A DNA stretch of 32,533 nucleotides from Bdellovibrionales bacterium (lineage in GTDB: Bacteria; Bdellovibrionota; Bdellovibrionia; Bdellovibrionales; UBA1609). The stretch lies in NCBI GenBank assembly GCA_020850475.1, contig JADZEO010000006.1:1-32533 (forward strand), given 5' to 3'. The position numbers were made by a program, and so were the translations under genes. The notes beneath the pieces were generated by a model, which was not told where the DNA came from, searched no databases, and was given only the letters and a program-made list of their open reading frames with translations. Each line of letters starts with the position of its first letter. The first letter of the stretch is position 1. Below are positions 1 through 8,149 of the stretch, piece by piece.

Positions 1-272
1 ATATCCGGAAGCTCTTTGTCTTTGACGGACTCCACCGCCACGGCAAACTTCTTGTACTGAGCCTCGGTCATTAATGGTTTGAGACGTTCCAAAAACTCAC
101 CGACCGAAATGCGTTTGGCATCGGCTGGTGCGCGCTTGCCGTAGTTCAAACCCAATTGACTTGCCAGCACCTTCATCCGGGCGTTCACTGAAGGCGGGGA
201 CTCCGCCAGCGGAGCTGTGGTCCAAACCAAACTGCAAATCAAAGCGATCATCAAACGAACTGCGGTCTTCAT
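1..272 (-). CDS. Secreted protein of unknown function, N-terminal part only
   Basis: The reading frame starts at ATG 272 and is still open at the left edge, so about 90 N-terminal residues are visible. A Shine-Dalgarno sequence (GGAAGGA) sits about 7 bases upstream of the ATG. The first ~23 residues form a clear Sec signal peptide: MKTAVR, a hydrophobic stretch LMIALICSLVW, then a probable cleavage site near APLAES. The mature part is polar, with no Cys pattern or motif that I recognise. It is therefore probably periplasmic or exported. It lies 169 bases downstream of a response regulator gene on the same strand, with no convincing terminator between them. I do not recognise the family. Confidence 0.7.
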   Translation of the reverse strand, partial: MKTAVRLMIALICSLVWTTAPLAESPPSVNARMKVLASQLGLNYGKRAPADAKRISVGEFLERLKPLMTEAQYKKFAVAVESVKDKELPD

Positions 273-441
273 AAAGTGATCCTTCCCAATCTGAGAAACT
301 TATCGGAATAATTGAGGAATTGCCTTAGGCCGACTCACTCCGCCGTCTCGAGGCATCATTATTATGAATAATTTCAATATCTTAAGACAGGACAAAGGGC
401 TCGCCCCGTAGTCGTTGGTGTCGACCGAGGAAACCTCGACC

Positions 442-939
442 TTAGCTATTGAGGTGAAGTAACGTCTGAACCGTTTTGCGGATCTTTTCCACGTCGAAGG
501 GTTTTTTAATGTAATCCACCGCCCCCAACTCAAAACCTTTACGCATATCCAAGTCGGTCGCCCGCCCAGACACAAAAATAAGGGGAATCTTGCGCAGCTC
601 GGGATCTTCCTTCATGAGCTGCGCCAACTCGAAGCCGTTAATCCAAGGTAAGCCGATATCTAAAATCACCAGATCAATCGGCGAATCATCCATTACTTGC
701 GTGAGGTGAGTCCCGTCAGCCACGGTTACAACTTCAAAGCCGTCGGCCACAAAGATCCGCTTAAGAGCCGCGCGCATGGTCTCATCGTCTTCAATGATCA
801 GAATTCGATGAGGCTCTTTTTTTTGCAAACCTCGAAAGGAGTCCAACGAGACCACTTTGCCCTCGGACATTCGATCCTTCGCCATCCGCTTCACTTTGTC
901 GACGAAGTCGCGTGTATTGATCTTTTTTCCCTTCGACAT
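442..939 (-). CDS. Single-domain response regulator (receiver domain)
   Basis: This 165-residue protein has a basic N-terminal extension of about 44 residues and one CheY-like receiver domain (about 45-163). The acidic pocket E50/D51/D52, phospho-acceptor D94 (in VILDIGLPW), S124 and K146 (in IKKPFD) are all present, so it should be phosphorylatable. No DNA-binding or enzymatic output domain follows. It therefore probably acts by protein contact, or its N-terminal tail is the effector. The frame is open further upstream into trxB. I chose ATG 939 because AAGGGA lies 8 bases before it and longer versions would overlap trxB. It follows trxB by 28 bases on the same strand, so co-transcription is likely. 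No histidine kinase is nearby. Confidence 0.88.
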   Translation of the reverse strand: MSKGKKINTRDFVDKVKRMAKDRMSEGKVVSLDSFRGLQKKEPHRILIIEDDETMRAALKRIFVADGFEVVTVADGTHLTQVMDDSPIDLVILDIGLPWINGFELAQLMKEDPELRKIPLIFVSGRATDLDMRKGFELGAVDYIKKPFDVEKIRKTVQTLLHLNS

Positions 940-967
940 TGCTTTGTCCCTTCCGTGGTACCGCAAA

Positions 968-1906
968 TCAGTCGTGTCCCTGTGACTCCAGCCAACGCTC
1001 GCAATCAATAGCGGCCATACAACCGGTTCCCGCCGCCGAAATCGCTTGGCGGTAAACATGATCTTGCACGTCACCACAAGCGAACACTCCTTCGACTGAG
1101 GTGTAAGTACTCTTAGGTTTGGTCACTAAGTAGCCGGTTTCGTTCATGGTGAGTTGATTCTTGAAAATCTCGGTATTGGGTTTGTGACCGATCGCCAGAA
1201 ACACGCCATCCAAGGCAAGATCCTGGGTTTCCTTCGTCACTGAGTTGTACAGCCGAATGCCGGTGACGGAGTCCTCACCCAAAACATCTTTGAGCTCGGA
1301 ATTCCAAATGACTTCAATTTTCGGATTGCTAAGCACTCGGTCCACCATAATTTTTGAGGCGCGAAATGAATCACGCCGATGGACAACCCAAACTTTTGAG
1401 GCAAAGCGGGTTAGAAAGGTCGCCTCTTCCATCGCCGTGTCACCGCCGCCCACGACCGCAACACTTTGATTGCGGAAAAAAGCTCCATCGCAGGTCGCAC
1501 AAGCCGAAACTCCACGCCCCAAAAGTCGCTTTTCGTTGGGAAGTCCCAAGTACTTGGCGCTCGCGCCGGTGGAAACAATAATCGCCCGTGACTGGAAAAC
1601 CTCTTTGCCCACGGTTACCTTAAACGGGCGTCGAGATAAATCCACTGCCGAGACATTTCGCGATACAAACTGGGCCCCAAAGCGCTGGGCTTGCTTGCGA
1701 ATCAAGGCCATCAACTCCGGGCCGGTGACCCCATCCGGAAAGCCCGGAAAATTTTCGACATCATTGGTGGTCATCAATTGCCCGCCGGCCTCTTCGCCTT
1801 CGATCACCAAGGGCTGAAGATTGGCCCGAGCGGCGTAAATCGCCGCCGTCAATCCGGCTGGTCCGGAACCGATGATGATGACACTTCGGACGGCTGAATC
1901 ACTCAC
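968..1906 (-). CDS. trxB: Thioredoxin-disulfide reductase
   Basis: This FAD-dependent cytoplasmic enzyme passes electrons from NADPH to thioredoxin. The 312-residue length is typical of the low-molecular-weight bacterial type. Visible motifs are the FAD-binding GSGPAG (13-18), the redox-active CATC (C136, C139), the NADPH-binding GGGDTA (153-158) followed by HRRDSFRA, and the C-terminal FAD motif around GVFACGDV. The start is GTG 1906, supported by AGGAG seven bases upstream. A receiver-domain gene follows 28 bases downstream, and a short-chain dehydrogenase gene ends 84 bases upstream on the same strand. No thioredoxin gene is in the window. The peroxiredoxin at 23955 is a plausible indirect client. 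Confidence 0.97.
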   Translation of the reverse strand: MSDSAVRSVIIIGSGPAGLTAAIYAARANLQPLVIEGEEAGGQLMTTNDVENFPGFPDGVTGPELMALIRKQAQRFGAQFVSRNVSAVDLSRRPFKVTVGKEVFQSRAIIVSTGASAKYLGLPNEKRLLGRGVSACATCDGAFFRNQSVAVVGGGDTAMEEATFLTRFASKVWVVHRRDSFRASKIMVDRVLSNPKIEVIWNSELKDVLGEDSVTGIRLYNSVTKETQDLALDGVFLAIGHKPNTEIFKNQLTMNETGYLVTKPKSTYTSVEGVFACGDVQDHVYRQAISAAGTGCMAAIDCERWLESQGHD

Positions 1907-1990
1907 AAAACGACTCCTAAGTTGACGAGGAATATCTAAGGTCGAGCCAGTTTAGCCAAACGAAGCCAAAAATCAATGGCCGCTCAGTCA

Positions 1991-2689
1991 TCACTTGTAA
2001 ATCAAATGAAAGTCGCTGGGCTCCTCGTTGGACCATTTCCACAAAACATCAGCGACTTCGATTGGAGATTTCATCTCCTCGGAATGACGCGGCGGCGCGT
2101 GAGCTGGCAAAAGGTCGGTATCCATATAACCCGGGCTAAACAATCGCAAATCAAAGGCAGGATTTTCCATGTGAATGCTGCGTACCAGTCCCAAGAGAGC
2201 ATGTTTTGCCGCGCTATAACTGGCCCCTCGAGGGTCCCCCTGGGACTCGGAAATTGCAGAGCCCACCAGAATGACCTGTTCCACATTGTGTTGCATCGCC
2301 CAGTGCACCACTCGAGCGGCAAAGACATAGGTGACTGTCCAGGCCCACATGTGATCTTTCCAATCCATTTTCTCAAAGGCACCGTATGGGCCGCCGCCGG
2401 CGAAATAGAAAATTCGCTCGGGATGAAACATCTCGAGCTGCTGAAACGCCAGAACGTGGCCCTCTTCGCGGGAAAAGTCGCAGGTGAAAAACTTGACCAA
2501 CTCGCCGCGCGTGTTCATGTCCTTTTTGGTGTTATTCAAATATTCTTTGAGTTCGGCTAACAGTTCCGCTTTGCGAGCCATCAATAGCAGTCGACGATCA
2601 ACGGAGTCGTCCCAAATCCGATGACTGAAGGCGCGGCCAAAACCGCGACTTGCTCCCATGATTGCGACGCTCTTGTTTCCTGTTCCCAT
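1991..2689 (-). CDS. Short-chain dehydrogenase/reductase (SDR) family protein
   Basis: This 232-residue classical SDR has a Rossmann fold. The cofactor loop GASRGFG (12-18) is present, FAGGGPYG stands where the NAG motif normally lies, and the catalytic triad is S144, Y158 and K162 (YSAAK). All catalytic residues are kept, so it should be an active NAD(P)(H)-dependent oxidoreductase. The substrate cannot be read from the sequence. The start ATG 2689 has no obvious Shine-Dalgarno sequence, but the glycine-rich loop begins only ten residues later, so little room exists for another start. It diverges from the ferredoxin gene at 2784 with 94 bases between them, which probably hold promoters for both, although I could not pick convincing -10/-35 boxes. 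Confidence 0.9.
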   Translation of the reverse strand: MGTGNKSVAIMGASRGFGRAFSHRIWDDSVDRRLLLMARKAELLAELKEYLNNTKKDMNTRGELVKFFTCDFSREEGHVLAFQQLEMFHPERIFYFAGGGPYGAFEKMDWKDHMWAWTVTYVFAARVVHWAMQHNVEQVILVGSAISESQGDPRGASYSAAKHALLGLVRSIHMENPAFDLRLFSPGYMDTDLLPAHAPPRHSEEMKSPIEVADVLWKWSNEEPSDFHLIYK

Positions 2690-2783
2690 GCAATTTCAAA
2701 TTTAACATAGTGACTGGTCCGCGCCAACTTGAGGTTTGGTGAATTTAGGTGCGAAACATTCAAAGTGTGACTAATCTGGTCTT

Positions 2784-3071
2784 ATGCCTAAAGTAACTTT
2801 GCGTCGCCTTGGCGAAATCATTGAAGCGGAATCTGATGAAACCTTAATGGAAGCAATTCTTAACTCTGGACGTCCGGTCGCTAGTTCTTGCCAGGGAGAA
2901 GGGATCTGCGGACGCTGCCGCCTCCTCGTGATCTCCGGAGCCGATCACCTCACTGAGGAAACTTCGTTGGAGGCTCGCCGTCGACTGGAACTCTCCATCC
3001 CCGAGGATGAGCGCTTGAGTTGCCAGACCTATGTCCTTGGTGATGTCGCGGTCGATGCCCCGTATTGGTAA
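2784..3071 (+). CDS. 2Fe-2S ferredoxin
   Basis: This 95-residue protein has a plant/adrenodoxin-type ferredoxin fold. The four cluster ligands are C36, C42, C45 and C80. The first three form the CX5CX2C spacing (CQGEGICGRC) and the fourth lies in LSCQTYV. It would carry one electron between a reductase and an oxygenase, hydratase or Fe-S assembly client. CX5CX2C resembles the adrenodoxin/Isc group more than photosynthetic ferredoxins, but it does not sit in an isc operon here. The ribosome-binding site is weak. The downstream lipoprotein gene starts 47 bases later with its own strong ribosome-binding site. The partner of this ferredoxin is not evident in the window; the hydroxylase at 28851 uses a pterin, so it is not an obvious one. 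Confidence 0.92.
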   Translation: MPKVTLRRLGEIIEAESDETLMEAILNSGRPVASSCQGEGICGRCRLLVISGADHLTEETSLEARRRLELSIPEDERLSCQTYVLGDVAVDAPYW

Positions 3072-3118
3072 ACGCGTGGCCCCGCCTTTGCTTAGGTCGG
3101 TTACCCGGGAGGTAACTT

Positions 3119-4552
3119 ATGACCTATTTGCATTCAATTTCATTCTTATCCGCCATGGCCGGACTCATTCTCGGACTCGGGTCCTGTTCACCGGAAAAAT
3201 CTCATCCTTCATCCACTGGACCGGTCGAACTCAAAGTGATTCCGCCGGTATTACTCCGCGAAAGCCGAAGCGACAGCCCTTCGTTGGCTGCCCTTGAGCA
3301 AACGCTCGTGGTTTCTGCCCTCGACTCCATTTCCTTTCCCGGATTTGCGACACGCTCCTCGAACGCTCCTGTGCAGCTTCGCTGGAATACCAACTGTCGA
3401 TTGGGCGACAAGCCTCTGACAATTAAGAACGCCGTTTCTTGGCGCGAACAACTGCAGGTTTCGCAGCTCCTGCCGCCGGAGTTGTTCTTTACACCACCTT
3501 CCGCGTCCTCGGCAAAAATCCATTGTGACTTTTCGATTACCGCCTATCAGCCCGCAACCTTGGCCCGCCACGATTTTGGCTTTTCCAGCCAAGTGACCGT
3601 TCCTGCCACAACACCAACGGCGTTGCGTCTGTTGTTTGCTGGTCGGGCGAGCGAACGGCAAGTCCTCCCGCTGGAGCTATCCACAACCGACTTTGGTGAT
3701 CTCGAAATTCTCTCCGACCGGGCCACCGAGTTCCACCTTCACTGTGACAGCTTTGTCAGCACCCTCGAGCATCATAACCGCGGATTCTCGGTTTCTTCGC
3801 CGGCCTGGATTTCACCCCAAATCCGTTCGCCAAATCCTCATCTAGAGGACCCCCTCCAGCGGTGTCGCCTGCTGGGCCTACGGGACGGATTTATCACGAC
3901 CTGGTCAGCCTATTTCGAGCTCAAGGAAAAAGTCGAAGGTCCTTCTTATACCTGGGAAAGCTCCACGGCTCCCATCGTTTATCGCAGTCGGCGTGAATTC
4001 CCCTCCGTTTCGGTGGGAACCTTGTCTCTCCACAATCCCCACCCTTATCCACAGTTGGTCCGCCTGACTCGGTCCATTCCCGTTGAGCTCATTCCCTTTT
4101 GCCTTCCCTTCGTCAAAGCTGAAAACTTAAACCGAACGGCTGTCGCTCAATTGCAGAACTTCGGCGAAGTTGAAATTCTCAACGAAGTGACGGACGCCCT
4201 CTTCGTGCGCCTCGGCTCTGGCGGTCGCCTTCAAGCCACTTATTCCTTTGCGGGCCAAATTGAGTGCCACTGCCCGGACTCTTCAGCGCCGTTCATCGAC
4301 CGACGCCGAATCCCCTCGCCGGTGGGAGATCATGAAGCAGGTTACTTCTTCCGCCTCACCTCCACTCCGCCGCTGGTGGAGCTACTCGATTGGCAAAACG
4401 GCCATCCGGATCGTGGCCTGGCCATCGTTGTTCCACCGATGGTGTCAGGGTTTCGCTGGGCCGGAAATCTCCCGCCGCGATTTACCATTCCTCTAAGGGT
4501 TGAGGAGTCAATGATTGCAACTCGGCCGGTAACGCCGGGATTGTGCAAATAA
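3119..4552 (+). CDS. Predicted lipoprotein of unknown function
   Basis: This 477-residue protein begins with a lipoprotein signal peptide ending in the lipobox LGSC, so C23 is the lipidated residue. Ser follows at position 24, not Asp, which in proteobacteria favours outer-membrane sorting. GGGAGG lies 5 bases before ATG 3119. The rest is rich in Pro, Ser, Thr and short alternating hydrophobic stretches, consistent with a beta-rich extracytoplasmic protein. Several scattered Cys pairs (for example CHCP near residue 382) could form disulfides. No enzyme motif is visible and I do not recognise the family. It follows the ferredoxin gene but has no functional link that I can see. Its gene ends 25 bases from the convergent trmB. 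Confidence 0.78.
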   Translation: MTYLHSISFLSAMAGLILGLGSCSPEKSHPSSTGPVELKVIPPVLLRESRSDSPSLAALEQTLVVSALDSISFPGFATRSSNAPVQLRWNTNCRLGDKPLTIKNAVSWREQLQVSQLLPPELFFTPPSASSAKIHCDFSITAYQPATLARHDFGFSSQVTVPATTPTALRLLFAGRASERQVLPLELSTTDFGDLEILSDRATEFHLHCDSFVSTLEHHNRGFSVSSPAWISPQIRSPNPHLEDPLQRCRLLGLRDGFITTWSAYFELKEKVEGPSYTWESSTAPIVYRSRREFPSVSVGTLSLHNPHPYPQLVRLTRSIPVELIPFCLPFVKAENLNRTAVAQLQNFGEVEILNEVTDALFVRLGSGGRLQATYSFAGQIECHCPDSSAPFIDRRRIPSPVGDHEAGYFFRLTSTPPLVELLDWQNGHPDRGLAIVVPPMVSGFRWAGNLPPRFTIPLRVEESMIATRPVTPGLCK

Positions 4553-4577
4553 TTTTTCTCGGAGTGCGGCTTATCTC

Positions 4578-5351
4578 TTAGACACCGGCTGAGGGGCTCT
4601 TTCGAAGTAGAGCGTAATGAATCGGGAGCCCCTGGCGTAAAAAGATCTGCTCAAAGTGAGTCACAAAATTCTCTTGAGCAAATTCGGATTGGTGCAAATC
4701 AAAACTCACTCGCTCAAGGCGGTAGGGGCTGCCTTTAAAGATCTCCAGCGCCCAATCAAAATAAGATCGGCTATCCGTCTTAAACTCGATCAACGACCCC
4801 GGCTGCTGAAGAGTGTGCAACAGGTCCATATACTCTTTTTGAATCAGTCGATGTTTTTGTTGGCGCTTTTTTTCCCACGGATCGGGAAAGTGAATGAACA
4901 CTTGGTTGAGTTCATTGGGCGCAAACAAATTCCCCAAGAGGCGAGCGTTGTAGCGAACGCCCCTCATGTTTTCAGCTTGGGCATTGATGGCGCGACGAAC
5001 ACTTTGAATGAGGGGTTTGTATTTGAGTTCGATTCCTACCAGGTTTCTCTCGGGAAACTGGGCCGCACGATGGGCAAAGTGGTAGCCGTTCCCCGTACCG
5101 ATTTCGAGATCAAGTGGGCTTTCTGGTGGGACCTCAAAAACTTCGGCCCGCCAGCTCCCGCGCTTAAGCGGAGCTTCTTCCTCATTAAAGGCCCAACGTG
5201 AATACTCGCCCTTGAGTGCCTGTACGTACTCATTCGGATTGGGAATGTCCTTGGTCCGGAACAACCGGAGTTGTGCGCTTCCTGCCATTGCCACCGTGTA
5301 CCAAATCCATTTTAACTGAGCAACATGGGGCTGAGTAAAATGTCCAGGCAC
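4578..5351 (-). CDS. trmB: tRNA (guanine-N7-)-methyltransferase
   Basis: This enzyme methylates G46 in the tRNA variable loop using S-adenosylmethionine. The SAM-binding loop DLEIGTGNGYH and the TrmB signature FPDPWEKKRQQKHRLI are both clear, as is the C-terminal FEQIFLRQGLPIHY block. The longest frame starts at GTG 5351 and gives 257 residues. GAGGGGGA lies directly before that GTG, so I kept it. An ATG at 5288 (MAGSAQLRLF) gives 236 residues, closer to the usual family size, but has only a weak ribosome-binding site. The protein is certain and the start is not. The gene is monocistronic between the convergent lipoprotein gene and the divergent ggt. Confidence 0.93.
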   Translation of the reverse strand: MPGHFTQPHVAQLKWIWYTVAMAGSAQLRLFRTKDIPNPNEYVQALKGEYSRWAFNEEEAPLKRGSWRAEVFEVPPESPLDLEIGTGNGYHFAHRAAQFPERNLVGIELKYKPLIQSVRRAINAQAENMRGVRYNARLLGNLFAPNELNQVFIHFPDPWEKKRQQKHRLIQKEYMDLLHTLQQPGSLIEFKTDSRSYFDWALEIFKGSPYRLERVSFDLHQSEFAQENFVTHFEQIFLRQGLPIHYALLRKSPSAGV

Positions 5352-5433
5352 GTCCCCCTCAACAGGCCTTTCAGTTGAAAATAAGCCCCAACAATGACAG
5401 ATTAGGGACCACCATTCATGAGGAGAGATGTAA

Positions 5434-7089
5434 ATGAAAGCGCGAGCTTACCCCGTTTTCGTCCTGGTTCTTTCGATTGTCGTTTCGTTGAAATCTGGGG
5501 CCGTTCCGGCCGAAGGTACCAAAGTCATGGTGGCGGGTCCCTCTCCCCAAGCGGTTGAGGTGGGTAGAGCCGTGGCGGAAGAAGGCGGCAACGTCGTCGA
5601 CGTGGCGGTGGCCATGGGCCTGACTCTCACGGTGACCAGCCCTTATTTTGGAGCCCTCGGTGGCGGTGGCTTTGCCCTGATCAAAATGGATAAAGAAGTC
5701 ATTGCTTTGGACTTTCGCGAAGTGGCCCCTAAAGCCACCTCGCCCACGTTTTATGTTGAGCGCGGCAAGGACTCTTCCATCACGGGTGGGGCCGCTGTTG
5801 GCGTTCCTGGATTTCCTGCGGGACTCTGGGAAATGCACAAAAAATACGGCAAACTCCCCTGGGGTCGTTTGTTCAAAGGCCCGATGCAGCTGGCGCAACA
5901 GGGCTTTCGCGTATCCGGCGAATGGCATCGCAAAACTGTTGAATCTGAGCCGCGCTTTAATACCGGCGGTAAAAAGTCCTTTTTTAAGAAAGACGGTAAG
6001 CCCTATCTGCCAGGCGAAGTTCTCCAACAAAAAGCCTTGGGCCAAGCGCTCAACCTCTTTCGTAGTAAGAACGTCAAAGGATTTTACTCTGGCGAAGTCG
6101 CCCGCGACATCGTTGATACCGTTAAGCGCACCGGTGGCGTGATTGAACTTGAAGACCTTGCCGCCTACAAAGTTCGTTGGCTGAAACCCTTAGAAACCCA
6201 ATTTAAGGGCTACCAGGTTTACCTCATGCCTCCTCCGTCGAGCGGCGGCGTCGTTATTAAATCTGCCCTGAACCTCATCGAACAGGTTCAACTGGAAAAG
6301 CTCGCTCCCTTCAGCGTTGACGAGTTACACATGTTCGGTGAAGTGCTCAGTCGCTCTTTTCGCGGCCGTGCTCTTCTCGGCGATCCGGACTTCCACAAAA
6401 ATCCCCTGGAGCGCTTACTTTCAGAAGGCTACCTCAAGGAAATGGCCAAAAGTATCAGTGCTAAGAGTAGCTCGAAGCTCGATCCTTTGAGTGAAGACGC
6501 TCCGGCCGACAGCGCCAACACGACTCACTACTCAGTGCTCGATAGCGAAGGACGCTCCGTCGCCCTCACTGTCACCCTCAACGGCAACTATGGGTCCGCG
6601 GTGGTGAGTGACAAATTTGGAATCGCGCTTAACAACGAAATGGATGATTTTACCACGCAACCCAATGAGCCAAATATGTACGGCTTGATTCAAGGTAAGG
6701 GTAATCTCGTTCAACCCGGCAAGCGCCCCTTGAGCTCGATGAGTCCGACATTGGTTGAAAAAGACGGCAAAGTCGTGTTGTCGGTGGGCTCCCCCGGAGG
6801 CCCGCGCATCATTAGCGGGGTGATTCAGGTGCTTTATCGAAACCTCGTGAATGGTCTGAACATGGACCAGGCAATCCAAGCTCCTCGCATTCACCACCAG
6901 TTCCTGCCCCACAAGCTTTTTATCGACACCTCTCGCTTTGCTCCAGAAACCATCAGCGGACTCAAGACCAAAAAACACGAAGTCGAAGAGAGTTGGATGG
7001 GCCGGGTCTACGGCGTGCGCCTGACTGACAAAGGTGTTCTAGAGGCGGCTCACGATGCTCGCGGCGAAGGGGCTTCAGGCGGCTACTAG
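5434..7089 (+). CDS. ggt: Gamma-glutamyltranspeptidase, periplasmic
   Basis: This enzyme cleaves the gamma-glutamyl bond of glutathione and related peptides by hydrolysis or transpeptidation. The family is made as a proenzyme that self-cleaves before a nucleophilic Thr. Here that is T363 in NTTHYSV, dividing a ~337-residue large chain (after signal removal) from a 189-residue small chain. R95 in LDFREVAP matches the conserved substrate-carboxylate Arg. NEMDDF, PLSSMSPT and GSPGGPRI are the small-subunit substrate motifs. A Sec signal peptide covers about residues 1-25. The length, 551, is slightly short of the E. coli enzyme. GAGGAGA lies upstream of ATG 5434. The gene stands alone, divergent from trmB and convergent with the CDF gene 13 bases away. 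Confidence 0.96.
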   Translation: MKARAYPVFVLVLSIVVSLKSGAVPAEGTKVMVAGPSPQAVEVGRAVAEEGGNVVDVAVAMGLTLTVTSPYFGALGGGGFALIKMDKEVIALDFREVAPKATSPTFYVERGKDSSITGGAAVGVPGFPAGLWEMHKKYGKLPWGRLFKGPMQLAQQGFRVSGEWHRKTVESEPRFNTGGKKSFFKKDGKPYLPGEVLQQKALGQALNLFRSKNVKGFYSGEVARDIVDTVKRTGGVIELEDLAAYKVRWLKPLETQFKGYQVYLMPPPSSGGVVIKSALNLIEQVQLEKLAPFSVDELHMFGEVLSRSFRGRALLGDPDFHKNPLERLLSEGYLKEMAKSISAKSSSKLDPLSEDAPADSANTTHYSVLDSEGRSVALTVTLNGNYGSAVVSDKFGIALNNEMDDFTTQPNEPNMYGLIQGKGNLVQPGKRPLSSMSPTLVEKDGKVVLSVGSPGGPRIISGVIQVLYRNLVNGLNMDQAIQAPRIHHQFLPHKLFIDTSRFAPETISGLKTKKHEVEESWMGRVYGVRLTDKGVLEAAHDARGEGASGGY

Positions 7090-7102
7090 GGCCGCCCCGC
7101 CA

Positions 7103-8143
7103 TCAGGACGGCGGCTGAGTACCGAGCCCTTGATACTCACGAGGCTCCTCTTTGTCTCGTAAGTGATCCAAGCGAACCGGCATACGTTTGGTAAAAGCCT
7201 CTTCCCGAATCGGACATTGCGCAAGGTCGCAAACTTGGCAGTAAGCCCTCCGACAAGGATCAAGGTGAAAGTTCATTTCTCCGCCGTAAGGATAATTTTT
7301 TATCACGGCTGCCTCAAAAGCGTCGGTTCGCGCGTGGGCGCGAGCAATGTCCCAAAACTCAGGGATGACTAAGTGAGCATCAATATGATGATAGGCTCCC
7401 GACCGAATCACTTTGACGTGATGAATCTGGATAACCCCCTCCGTCGCCAGCGGAGTGAAGATCTTTTCCAATTGCTTGAGCGTCTCTAGGTCTTCGGCGT
7501 CAAGCAAGCCGCCGACCGAGCTTCGCACCAGCCGCAAACCTTCTCGCGCCAACAACAAACCCACAAGAATAGCCGTCGCACTGTCGAGCCACTTGATCCC
7601 AGTCCAAACCACCATCGCCAGGCCCACAACCACGGCGACACTCGTAAAAAAATCGGACAACAAATGTTTGCCGCTCGCGACGAGCGCCACTGAACCGCGG
7701 GCCTTTCCGATGCGCAACAGAGTCAAGCCTAACAGCAGATTGCCCAAACCAGCGCCCACCACCACCGCCAGGCCTAGCTGGGGGTTGAACAGCGTTCGGT
7801 CTTGCACCAAAGCTGAGATCGCTTCAGCGACAATCACCAACCCCGCAAAGGTGATCAGGCCACCCTCAAAGGCTGCCGAAAAATACTCCGCCTTACCATG
7901 TCCGTAGGGGTGATCCTCATCGGCGGGCTTCGAGGAATAGATGATGACAAACAACAACAACCCCGAAGCCACCACATTAACGATGCTTTCCATGGCGTCA
8001 GAGAACACCGCTTGCGATGAGGTTTGAATATAGCCCCAGAACTTGACGCCCATAAGAATGATGCCACCGAAGACGGACGAAATCGCCGCCGCCTTAACAA
8101 GTTGGGTACCCTCGGGAGGGCTGTGGTCATTAACTGGGCTCAC
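7103..8143 (-). CDS. Cation diffusion facilitator (CDF) metal exporter
   Basis: This 346-residue inner-membrane protein has the CDF fold. About six membrane segments span residues 15-205, followed by a cytoplasmic ferredoxin-like domain. Metal-site signatures are SDAMESIVN in the second segment and HLLSD (HxxxD) in the fifth. GAYHHIDAHL lies in the C-terminal domain. Substrates of the family are Zn, Fe, Co, Mn or Cd, exchanged for protons, and I cannot tell which applies. A C-terminal addition carries C297, C302, C305 and C310 (C-x4-C-x2-C-x4-C), which is not part of the core family. The start is GTG 8143. Its GGAG lies inside the last codons of the esterase gene, which ends 6 bases upstream, so translation is probably coupled. 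Confidence 0.92.
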   Translation of the reverse strand: MSPVNDHSPPEGTQLVKAAAISSVFGGIILMGVKFWGYIQTSSQAVFSDAMESIVNVVASGLLLFVIIYSSKPADEDHPYGHGKAEYFSAAFEGGLITFAGLVIVAEAISALVQDRTLFNPQLGLAVVVGAGLGNLLLGLTLLRIGKARGSVALVASGKHLLSDFFTSVAVVVGLAMVVWTGIKWLDSATAILVGLLLAREGLRLVRSSVGGLLDAEDLETLKQLEKIFTPLATEGVIQIHHVKVIRSGAYHHIDAHLVIPEFWDIARAHARTDAFEAAVIKNYPYGGEMNFHLDPCRRAYCQVCDLAQCPIREEAFTKRMPVRLDHLRDKEEPREYQGLGTQPPS

Positions 8144-8149
8144 CTAATA

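Noticed and set aside
426-438. CGAGG-AAA-CCTCG hairpin after the response regulator gene
   Set aside because: The stem is only five bases with no T-run; too weak to call a terminator.
5416-6045. Minus-strand open frame of 209 codons inside ggt
   Set aside because: It mirrors the conserved ggt large-chain region and shows low-complexity His/Arg/Gly composition typical of antisense frames.
7092-7120. GC-rich inverted sequence (GCCGCC / GGCGGC) between ggt and the CDF gene
   Set aside because: It lacks a T-run on both strands and overlaps the CDF coding end, so a terminator call is not supported.
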